A DNA stretch of 64,000 nt from Candidatus Caccoplasma merdavium (GTDB lineage: Bacteria; Bacteroidota; Bacteroidia; Bacteroidales; UBA11471): assembly GCA_018715595.1 (NCBI GenBank), contig DVLI01000025.1, positions 24,498 to 88,497 of the forward strand, written 5' to 3'. The translations under genes and the position numbers were made by a program. This document shows, piece by piece, positions 30,429 to 37,267 of this stretch (positions within the stretch are counted from its first letter, which is position 1; each line of letters begins with the position of its first letter). The notes beneath the pieces are model-generated. The model saw only the letters and a program-made list of their open reading frames with translations, ran no database searches and was not told the origin of the DNA.

Positions 30429-31310
30429 TTACTGAACACCTGCCGTTTCGACCTCTTTGTTGATTTTCTTGATGAGGCCTTGCAGTACGCTGCCGGGACC
30501 TACTTCGGTAAACGAGGTGGCGCCGTCGGCAATCATGTTGAGTACCGATTGTGTCCAGCGAACGGGAGCCGTAAGTTGGGCTATCAGGTTGGCTTTGATG
30601 GCGGCGGGATCGGTGACAGCCTGTGCGCTCACGTTTTGGTAAACGGGGCATTTCGGCTCGAAGAATTGGGTGTGGGCGATGGCTTCGGCCAGTTCGGCAC
30701 GGGCCGGCTCCATGATGGGCGAGTGGAAGGCCCCGCCCACTTTCAGTTTCAGAGCACGTTTGGCACCGGCGGCGAGCATCTTTTCGCAAGCAGCGTCGAT
30801 GCCTTTTTCGTCGCCCGAGATAACGACTTGTCCCGGGCAGTTATAGTTGGCGGGAACGACAACGCCTTCGGTGACCGAAGCGCAAATCTCTTCGATTTTC
30901 TCATCGGGGAGAGCCAAGACGGCGGCCATCGTCGAGGGCGTGGCTTCGCAGGCTTTCTGCATGGCGCGGGCACGGGCGGCAACCAGGCGCACACCGTCTT
31001 CGAACGAGAGGGCACCGGCAGCTACAAGTGCCGAAAATTCACCGAGCGAGTGGCCGGCTACCATTTCGGGGCAGAAGGCGTCGCCCATGGTTTTGGCAAG
31101 AATCACCGAGTGCAGGAAGATGGCGGGTTGCGTCACTTTGGTTTGGCGCAGATCCTCGTCGGTACCGGCAAACATCAGGTCGGTGATGCGGAAGCCTAAT
31201 ATCTCGTTGGCTTTCTCAAACATGGCTTTGGCTTCGCTGTTGTTGTCATACAGCTCTTTGCCCATACCTACGAATTGGGCGCCTTGTCCCGGAAATACAA
31301 ATGCTTTCAT
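30429..31310 (-). CDS. fabD: Malonyl-CoA:ACP transacylase
   Basis: A 293-residue cytosolic enzyme that loads malonyl groups onto acyl carrier protein for fatty acid synthesis. FPGQGAQFVGMG opens the protein, the nucleophile is Ser88 in GHSLGEF, and the catalytic His is in GGAFHSPIM (about 198). It is a single gene on the minus strand with its own -7 element and terminator. Confidence 0.93.
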   Translation of the reverse strand: MKAFVFPGQGAQFVGMGKELYDNNSEAKAMFEKANEILGFRITDLMFAGTDEDLRQTKVTQPAIFLHSVILAKTMGDAFCPEMVAGHSLGEFSALVAAGALSFEDGVRLVAARARAMQKACEATPSTMAAVLALPDEKIEEICASVTEGVVVPANYNCPGQVVISGDEKGIDAACEKMLAAGAKRALKLKVGGAFHSPIMEPARAELAEAIAHTQFFEPKCPVYQNVSAQAVTDPAAIKANLIAQLTAPVRWTQSVLNMIADGATSFTEVGPGSVLQGLIKKINKEVETAGVQ

Positions 31311-31346
31311 AATTGTCAGGTTAAAATGTTTTTGTTAAAAACTGCA

Positions 31347-31354
31347 CAAAGGTA
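31347..31354 (-). promoter_or_regulatory. -7 element for fabD
   Basis: The minus strand reads TACCTTTG, an exact TAnnTTTG match, 37 bases upstream of the fabD start. No clear -33 partner is seen. Confidence 0.5.
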
Positions 31355-31546
31355 GTTATTTTTTATCGAAAAGTACATTTTTGGCCGAGAATCGCGCCCG
31401 GAATCTTTTTTGTGACCTGCTTCCCGACACCAAAAGGGCGCTTTCGGGGCGTGTCGGGACTTCTTGCAGGGGCAAGAGAAGAACAATGGAAAAGTTTCTG
31501 AGAAAACTTTGGGAATATCTGCGCGTTTCTATTGGGGTATTTTCGT

Positions 31547-31554
31547 TATCTTTG
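31547..31554 (+). promoter_or_regulatory. -7 element for the PCMD-like gene
   Basis: TATCTTTG matches TAnnTTTG and ends 21 bases before the ATG at 31576. This close placement makes the upstream in-frame extension (to 31381) unlikely to be coding. Confidence 0.55.
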
Positions 31555-31575
31555 CGGCAAATTCAATCGGAATAT

Positions 31576-32547
31576 ATGATAAAAAAGAGTTTGTTGATAG
31601 GTGCATTTTGTTTTCCCCTCGTTTTGTGGGCACAGGCACCCGCTGAGATGACCGAGCGGGTCGAGTTGATTCCTTACGGTGATATGGAGCGCTGGACGAC
31701 GCGCGTCATCAAGGAGTCGGCCCTGCTGGGCGGTGCCACCAAGGAGGTATATCACTTAGGCCCTGAGCAGACCATCACCGGCGCCGAGCCGTGGGTGCGG
31801 GAGTCGAGCGACTCCCCGTGGGGCGGGTCGAGCGTGTGGGCCAGCCCCGTGGGTATCGACAAGGTGAGCGTTACCGTCTTTCCCGAGGAGCGAGAGCCGG
31901 GAAACCGGTGTGCGCGGCTCGAAGTGCGCAAGGAGACCTGCAAGGCTCTCGGTATGGTGAACATTACGGTGGTCGCCACCGGTTCGGTGTTTCTGGGTGC
32001 GGTAAAAGAGCCCGTGAAGAATGCCAAGAATCCGCAAGGGAAACTCGACCAGGGAATTCCTTTTACTCAACGACCCAAAGCGTTGCAACTCGACTATAAA
32101 TTGCAGTTGGCCGACCAGTTGGTGAAGGCCACCGGCCTCCGCTCGTCGGAGATTGAAGGCAAGGACAATGCCGAGATAAGCCTCTATCTCATACAACGCT
32201 GGGAAGACGAGGAGGGCAATGTCTATGCCCGTCGGGTGGGAACGGCCTACCACAAGTTTGCCGAGTCTGTTGCCGAGTGGCAGAACGGCTATCGCATACC
32301 CATCTATTACGGCGACATCAGCCAGGAATCTTGTTACACCCCCGAGATGGCACTTGTCTTGCCCGACGGCCCCCGCTACACGACCAACAGCCGGGGCGAG
32401 AATGTGCCCATACAGGTGGTGGGTTGGGCCGACGCCGATGCACAGCCCACGCATCTGATGCTGCGCATCTCTTCGGGCGACAAGGGCGCTTTTATAGGTG
32501 CTGTGGGTACCTGCTTCTGGATAGACAATGTTTCGCTCGTGTATTGA
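31576..32547 (+). CDS. Secreted PCMD-like (putative carbohydrate metabolism domain) protein
   Basis: A 323-residue exported protein with a signal peptide (about 1-18, LVLWAQA). The body resembles the Bacteroidetes PCMD domain, a beta-rich fold often found with glycan-use genes: GDMERW near the N-terminus, KVSVTVFPEE, ARLEVRKETC, ATGSVFLGAV and the run KLDQGIPFTQRPKALQLDYK. No catalytic residues are evident. It is monocistronic and ends at a bidirectional terminator. The family call is from memory of these signatures. Confidence 0.6.
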   Translation: MIKKSLLIGAFCFPLVLWAQAPAEMTERVELIPYGDMERWTTRVIKESALLGGATKEVYHLGPEQTITGAEPWVRESSDSPWGGSSVWASPVGIDKVSVTVFPEEREPGNRCARLEVRKETCKALGMVNITVVATGSVFLGAVKEPVKNAKNPQGKLDQGIPFTQRPKALQLDYKLQLADQLVKATGLRSSEIEGKDNAEISLYLIQRWEDEEGNVYARRVGTAYHKFAESVAEWQNGYRIPIYYGDISQESCYTPEMALVLPDGPRYTTNSRGENVPIQVVGWADADAQPTHLMLRISSGDKGAFIGAVGTCFWIDNVSLVY

Positions 32548-32608
32548 GCGGTTAGGTGCAAAAGTACGGATTGTGCCTCCCTGCCATAGACATGAGAAAT
32601 GATATAAA

Positions 32609-32641
32609 CAACGGGCTGCATAAGATGCAGCCCGTTGTTTT
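32609..32641. terminator. Bidirectional terminator between convergent genes
   Basis: A 13-bp perfect stem (CAACGGGCTGCAT at 32609-32621, ATGCAGCCCGTTG at 32625-32637, loop AAG) with T and A runs at its sides serves the PCMD-like gene and the convergent DUF5041-like gene, whose stop codon it overlaps. Confidence 0.8.
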
Positions 32642-33338
32642 ATCGCTTATGCTGTTTTTCTATTTCTTTGAGCGTAATTCCCATGACATAATAGTGTGGG
32701 AGTCTATCGAAAATCTCTTCTGTCATTTCTGCGGTAATGTTTCCGTAGCATGAGCGGGACATGTTGTGCTTCTCATCGAAGAAGTAAGAGTTGTAGATAA
32801 TGAGAGGAATTTCTTGCGTATTTTCCGTTATCGGGGCAATTTCGAATGTGCGAAAATCGTATATGGGTTTTTTGTTTTGAGGGAGGGCCTCAATTTTTAC
32901 TTGTTTGTTAATCGACCCAAGAGGACAGCTCATGGTGATGGTCACGGTAGAATCGCTTTCCGGTGTAACGTATATGCTCATCTGATTTAGTGTCCAATAT
33001 TTCGCCTTTTTTGAGATGTCGAGGTTAAGAGACTTTATGAATGCAGCACGTTCATCGGCCTTTTCAGGCAGGTCTTGCCGGTTTCGTCCTATTTTGAAAT
33101 TGGCGATACGGTTGGTTTTTTCCCCGAGTCTGTATTCATCGATATAGAAGTTGATATTGTATTCTTTTTGGTCGAGTTCGCTCAAATCGAAATGGGCTAT
33201 GTGTATGTCCATTTCTTCGAGGACATTTATGATATCTGTGTGGGTAATCTTGTCAGCTTTTATGCGAGGCTCTTTCTCTTTGGCATTGATGGGTAATAAT
33301 AAGCTTGCAAATAATAATGTCAGGAATAAGTGTTTCAT
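32640..33338 (-). CDS. DUF5041-like secreted protein (copy 1)
   Basis: A 232-residue protein with a signal peptide (about 1-19, LLPINA) and no recognised enzymatic motif. It resembles the Bacteroidetes DUF5041 family: DIINVLEEMDIHIAHFDLSEL, YIDEY, a mid-protein VTITMSCP strand, and the C-terminal YNSYFFDEKHNMSRSCYGNI...LPHYYVMGI. The start at 33338 is chosen because the longer frame adds a basic, non-signal leader. The adjacent gene at 33576-34268 is a paralogue. Location is probably periplasmic; role unknown. Confidence 0.65.
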   Translation of the reverse strand: MKHLFLTLLFASLLLPINAKEKEPRIKADKITHTDIINVLEEMDIHIAHFDLSELDQKEYNINFYIDEYRLGEKTNRIANFKIGRNRQDLPEKADERAAFIKSLNLDISKKAKYWTLNQMSIYVTPESDSTVTITMSCPLGSINKQVKIEALPQNKKPIYDFRTFEIAPITENTQEIPLIIYNSYFFDEKHNMSRSCYGNITAEMTEEIFDRLPHYYVMGITLKEIEKQHKR

Positions 33339-33411
33339 GATTTTAGGGTATTGGATTTTATATGTTAGACGCACTATAAACAGAAAGGTTACACCTTGCT
33401 GCAAAATTAGT

Positions 33412-33419
33412 TTATACAT
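33412..33419 (-). promoter_or_regulatory. -7 element for DUF5041-like copy 1
   Basis: The minus strand reads TAATTTTG (TAnnTTTG), 74 bases before the start codon, implying separate transcription from the upstream paralogue. Confidence 0.4.
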
Positions 33420-33517
33420 TTTTTTCAACCTACTATAATGTAATTTTTTTTTCGACAGAATATTATCCGGCACAAATGGCCATTGTACCAAGGGAGCTGT
33501 CCTGACCATGATATGCG

Positions 33518-33553
33518 GGCGAGGGCCGGCAAGAAATTTTGCCGGCCCTCGCC
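33518..33553. terminator. Strong hairpin between the DUF5041-like paralogues
   Basis: A 15-bp perfect inverted repeat (GGCGAGGGCCGGCAA, arms 33518-33532 and 33539-33553) with a 6-base loop lies 23 bases after the stop of copy 2. No long T-run follows on either strand, so termination efficiency is uncertain. Confidence 0.55.
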
Positions 33554-33575
33554 TGTTGATAAATTGGGGGGTGAA

Positions 33576-34268
33576 TTATTTCTCCCGCTTGTCGAGCCGG
33601 ATACCTATTACATAGTAGTGGGGCGACAACGTGAAGACTTCTTCGCTCATACTGGCTGTAATGTCGCCGTAGCAAGAGCGGCATATGTCGATTTTCGGAT
33701 CGAACCAGAAGGAGTTGTAAATGGCCAAGGGTATCACCTGCCGTTGTTGGTCGGTAAGAGGTGCTATGGCGAAGGGGCGGAAATCATAGCGTATCAGCTT
33801 GTAGTAATATTGGGGTACGGCCTGCAACCGCACTTCTTTTATCGCATTCCTTCGCGGTGTGCGAATAACTATTTTTGAGATACTGTCGTTTTTGGGTACG
33901 AGATAGATGTTCATTTTATCAATGTGCCAGCGTGTGGCTTTTCTCGGAACATCGAGATTTTTCTTTTTGATAAATTCTTTGCGCTTGTCGGCATCTTCGG
34001 GTAGGGGTTGCCAGTTGTCTCCGATGGTAAGTTCGTAGTCGCGTTTTACTTTTTTACCATTCTTGTATTCGTCGATGTAGAGGGTGAGTTTGTAGGTCTC
34101 GTTGCGAAGTGCGCTCAGGTCGAAGTTTGCAATTTTTACCCCCATAGCATCGAATATGTTGTACACATTGTCGGTGGGATAGATGATTTCTACCGACCGT
34201 TCTTTTTTTTGTGCCGCCAGCGGGAGAAGAACGGTTGCCAGCAGGCCGATAAGCAACAGGCGTTTCAT
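33576..34268 (-). CDS. DUF5041-like secreted protein (copy 2)
   Basis: A 230-residue paralogue of the neighbouring gene with a signal peptide (about 1-19, LLPLAAQ). Shared landmarks are NIFDAMGVKIANFDLSAL, YIDEY, LTIGDN, the IVIRTP strand and YNSFWFDPKIDICRSCYGDI...SPHYYVIGIRL. The two cysteine-containing RSCYG motifs are the best conserved part. Function unknown; tandem duplication is clear from the protein alignment. Confidence 0.65.
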   Translation of the reverse strand: MKRLLLIGLLATVLLPLAAQKKERSVEIIYPTDNVYNIFDAMGVKIANFDLSALRNETYKLTLYIDEYKNGKKVKRDYELTIGDNWQPLPEDADKRKEFIKKKNLDVPRKATRWHIDKMNIYLVPKNDSISKIVIRTPRRNAIKEVRLQAVPQYYYKLIRYDFRPFAIAPLTDQQRQVIPLAIYNSFWFDPKIDICRSCYGDITASMSEEVFTLSPHYYVIGIRLDKREK

Positions 34269-34337
34269 GGTTGTTGTGGTTTTCGGGTTTTTGTTATTTC
34301 AAAGAAGAGAAGGGTTCTCGGGAGAATGTGATGCGGG

Positions 34338-35435
34338 TTACTCCGTCAGCGTGTCGATGACCCGGAAGAATGCCACCTTGGGTTGTTGCAGCGTATCGAA
34401 GAGCAGCGGGTAGTCGCGGCGCCCCTTTACGGGGTGGTTGTTGAGCCAGGTGTGGTTGTCGGCGATGCCCCACAGGGTAACCGACGAAATCTTGTCGCTG
34501 TTGCGGCGGAATACCTCGAAAAAGCGGGCGTAAGCCTCGGCCTGCCGTCGGCTTGTCTCGGCATCGTAGGGGAGGGTGGCCGTGGTCGCCTGGCGGGCGC
34601 CGTCGTGATAGTTGCCGTAGATGGTGAGGTCGAGCTCGGTGATGTGTATGTCGAGTCCCAGCATGGCAAAGGAGTCGACGGCTGTCTGTATCTGTTCGGC
34701 GGTAACCGCGTTGTTCCAGTGGGCCTGCATACCCACACCGTCGATGGGTACCCCCTCGGCCAGCAGCTGGCGCAGCATGGTGAGGGTGCGTTGCAACTTG
34801 TCGGGGTAGACGAGGCTGTAATCGTTGTAGAAGAGTTTCATGTCGGGGCGTATGCGATGGGCCGTGCGGAAAGCCCAGGCAATGTAATCGGCTCCGCAGA
34901 TGCGGTACCACGGCGAGTCTTGACGGTAGATGCTCCCTTCGCCGTCGCGCTCGGCGATGGCCTCGTTCACGACGTCCCAGCAGAAGACGGTGCTGTCGAA
35001 GTGGGTGAGTACGGCGCGCATATAGGCTTCGGTGCGGCGGTAGAGTGCAGCCGAGTCGAGGTCGTTGCCGTTCTCGTCTTTGAAAAATGCGGCGGGCGCG
35101 TTGTGCCATATCAAGGTGTGTCCCCGCACTTTCATGCCGTTTTCGCGGGCAAAGTCGACGATGCGGTCGGCAGCGGCCCAGCGGTAGGCGGCACTGTCGT
35201 CGCCCGTCCACAGGGCATACATCTTCATGGCGTTCTCGGCGGTAAGGGTATTGACCTGCCCTTTCAGCAGTTCGCCCTCCGGGCCTTGCAGCTGGTGGGG
35301 CTCGACGGCCGCGCCTATGTAGAACAGGCCGTCGGCGGCGCCGGAGAGTGAGGGTGTCGGGGTGCCGGTCTGTGCGAAGAGCGGGGCGCAGCAACAGAAC
35401 GCACCCGAGAGAATAAGACGTCGGAATAAGTGCAT
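34338..35435 (-). CDS. GH10 endo-1,4-beta-xylanase
   Basis: A 365-residue secreted glycoside hydrolase of family 10 with a signal peptide (about 1-21, PLFAQ). The acid/base is Glu158 in WDVVNEA and the nucleophile Glu267 in HITELDL; GHTLIWH and FYNDYSL complete the (beta/alpha)8 signature. It acts on xylan backbones in the periplasm or outside. It is a lone gene without SusC/D neighbours. A second GH10 is at 60903-62156. Confidence 0.92.
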   Translation of the reverse strand: MHLFRRLILSGAFCCCAPLFAQTGTPTPSLSGAADGLFYIGAAVEPHQLQGPEGELLKGQVNTLTAENAMKMYALWTGDDSAAYRWAAADRIVDFARENGMKVRGHTLIWHNAPAAFFKDENGNDLDSAALYRRTEAYMRAVLTHFDSTVFCWDVVNEAIAERDGEGSIYRQDSPWYRICGADYIAWAFRTAHRIRPDMKLFYNDYSLVYPDKLQRTLTMLRQLLAEGVPIDGVGMQAHWNNAVTAEQIQTAVDSFAMLGLDIHITELDLTIYGNYHDGARQATTATLPYDAETSRRQAEAYARFFEVFRRNSDKISSVTLWGIADNHTWLNNHPVKGRRDYPLLFDTLQQPKVAFFRVIDTLTE

Positions 35436-35458
35436 AACAAGGTGAATATGATTTTATA

Positions 35459-35466
35459 CAAAGATA
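35459..35466 (-). promoter_or_regulatory. -7 element for the first GH10 gene
   Basis: The minus strand reads TATCTTTG, an exact consensus match, 24 bases upstream of the start codon. Confidence 0.55.
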
Positions 35467-35490
35467 TGTTTTTTTCTCTCTCCCAAAAGA

Positions 35491-35534
35491 AAGGAGAAAC
35501 CCCGTTGTGATTTTTTTTGACAGGGTTTCTCCTT
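35491..35534 (-). terminator. Hairpin after the YeiH-type exporter gene
   Basis: Perfect 12-bp arms (AAGGAGAAACCC at 35491-35502, GGGTTTCTCCTT at 35523-35534) enclose a 20-base loop, and on the minus strand TTCTTTT follows. It is about 220 bases past the exporter stop. Between it and 35756 I see no gene. Confidence 0.45.
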
Positions 35535-35756
35535 CGTTGTAACCTTTTTCAATCTTGGGAAAGAGACCTTGGCCTTTTTCCTCGAACTTATAACGGAAAA
35601 AACACAAAAACTGTTTGGTCGGGGCGGTGGGGCGACCTGTGTGCGGGGTGCGTTTCCAAAGCCCTTTGACCATAAGACCTGCAAATGGGCCGAAGGTTAC
35701 ATCGGCCGGTCGATATTTAACAGTTTTTACCGAAATCGTTTTCTCCTGTTATCGGC

Positions 35757-36833
35757 TTAGGACAGGGCCGGCACAAGGTATTTACACAGGGCATATCCGC
35801 CGAAGAGGAGCCACAGGTAGATGATGCCGGCCAGATAGAAGGGCTTGGCACCGGCTTGTTTGAACTTGTCGATGCTGGTCTCGGCACCGAGGGCGGTCAT
35901 GGCCATGGTGAGCAGGAAGTTGTCGAAGCTGTTGATGGCGCTGATGCCGGTGCTCATCACCTCCGCGGGTATGAAGGTGAACGATTGCAGCAGCGAGTTG
36001 AGGGCAATGACCAGCAGGAATCCGAAGGCGAACCAGGGAACCGATATCTTGCTCTTTCCGTCGGCGGCAACGTCGGTGTGGCGGGCGCGGCGCACACGGG
36101 CTATGATGTAGCTCATGATGAGCAGCACGGGAGCCAGCATCATGACGCGAATCATTTTGGTGATGGTGGCTTGGTCGGCCAGGTGCAGGGCGCCGTCGGG
36201 GTCCATGGCGTTGCCGGCGCCTACCACATGGGCAACCTCATGCAGGGTCGAACCGGCATAGATGGCCATCTCCTGCGGCGAGAGGTCGAAGACGCCGGTG
36301 CGGTAGAGTATGGGATAGAGGAACATCGAGAGCGTACCAAAGATGACCACCGTCGACACGGCAATGGCGGTCTTGTGCGGGGCGCATTTCACAACGGGCT
36401 CGGCACCCAGCACGGCGGCTGCTCCGCAAATGGCGCTTCCGGTCGAAACCATGAGCGAAGTCTTCTCGTCCATCTTCATCAACCGGCCGGCCACCACGCC
36501 CAAAAGCAGGGTTATGACGATGACGATGACGTCGATGATGATGGCGGGCAGTCCGATGGCAAGTACCTGTTGGAAGGTGAGGCGGAAACCGTAGAGAACG
36601 ATACCCGTGCGCAGAATCTGTTTGGTGCAGAATTTGATGCCGGGAACCCAGGTCTCGGGAATGTAGTTGCGCAGGCTGTTGGCATATATCATACCTAAGA
36701 TGATACCCACGATGAGCGGGCTGAGCGACAGGTCTTTGACCCATTGGAACTCGCTGATGTAAAAGGCCGAGAAAGAAAACAGGGCCATGAGGAGTATGCC
36801 ATGCGAGACGGCGGCTTTCTGTTCCGAAATCAT
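35757..36833 (-). CDS. YeiH-family (UPF0324) putative anion exporter
   Basis: A 358-residue inner-membrane protein with about ten hydrophobic helices. The family signatures LSPLIVGIILGMIYAN, GIKFCTKQILRTGIVLYGFRLT, STGSAICGAAAV and STLHEVAHVVGAG are all present. YeiH proteins are annotated as putative sulfate exporters; transport is not proven here. The start at 36833 begins MISEQK just before the first helix; the longer frame passes through the -7 region. Confidence 0.85.
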   Translation of the reverse strand: MISEQKAAVSHGILLMALFSFSAFYISEFQWVKDLSLSPLIVGIILGMIYANSLRNYIPETWVPGIKFCTKQILRTGIVLYGFRLTFQQVLAIGLPAIIIDVIVIVITLLLGVVAGRLMKMDEKTSLMVSTGSAICGAAAVLGAEPVVKCAPHKTAIAVSTVVIFGTLSMFLYPILYRTGVFDLSPQEMAIYAGSTLHEVAHVVGAGNAMDPDGALHLADQATITKMIRVMMLAPVLLIMSYIIARVRRARHTDVAADGKSKISVPWFAFGFLLVIALNSLLQSFTFIPAEVMSTGISAINSFDNFLLTMAMTALGAETSIDKFKQAGAKPFYLAGIIYLWLLFGGYALCKYLVPALS

Positions 36834-36864
36834 AGATGATGGGATTAAGATTTTTTTGAGACGG

Positions 36865-36872
36865 CAAAAATA
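36865..36872 (-). promoter_or_regulatory. -7 element for the YeiH-type gene
   Basis: The minus strand reads TATTTTTG, 32 bases before the start at 36833, matching TAnnTTTG. Confidence 0.45.
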
Positions 36873-36879
36873 CAAAATA

Positions 36880-37267
36880 AACTGGAATCTGCCTTTTCAT
36901 TGACGGCGGGGAGATGGACGGAAACCGTATTTTTTTTCATGGAAAAGAGATTGTTTTGTCATCATATTGTCACAACTGGAATCTATTTTTGCCCTCGAAA
37001 AAGGAGGCAGAAAGGTTTGTGAGATTCTGTCGTAGGTTTCGTAGGAGTCATAGCCTCCTGTGACAAGGTAAAAGATTGTTATTGTTTTTTCGTTATAGTG
37101 TGTTGAAGGAGCTTCTCTGTCGAAGAGCGGCTCTTTTGTTGTATGGTCGTGTATGTGCCATGTTACAATCTTGTTACATTTTGCGGTTTGCGCATCTGCC
37201 TGCAAACAGTTTCGCACGGAATCGCGTATATTTGCGAGACGTAATTCTAAAAACAACTTGCGTAGAA
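36880..37267. other. Long intergenic leader with two plus-strand -7-like elements
   Basis: This 390-base stretch upstream of the Ca2+ ATPase holds TATTTTTG at 36984-36991 and TATATTTG at 37227-37234, both TAnnTTTG matches, and an 11-base direct repeat AACTGGAATCT (36880-36890 and 36974-36984). The second element is 34 bases from the ATPase ATG and is the likely promoter. The first could start a longer leader or a small RNA. No protein-coding frame looks convincing. Confidence 0.4.

Noticed and set aside
34338..35435. Polysaccharide utilization locus around the first GH10 gene
   Set aside because: No SusC/SusD pair, sensor or other glycoside hydrolase is adjacent; neighbours are DUF5041-like proteins and a YeiH exporter.
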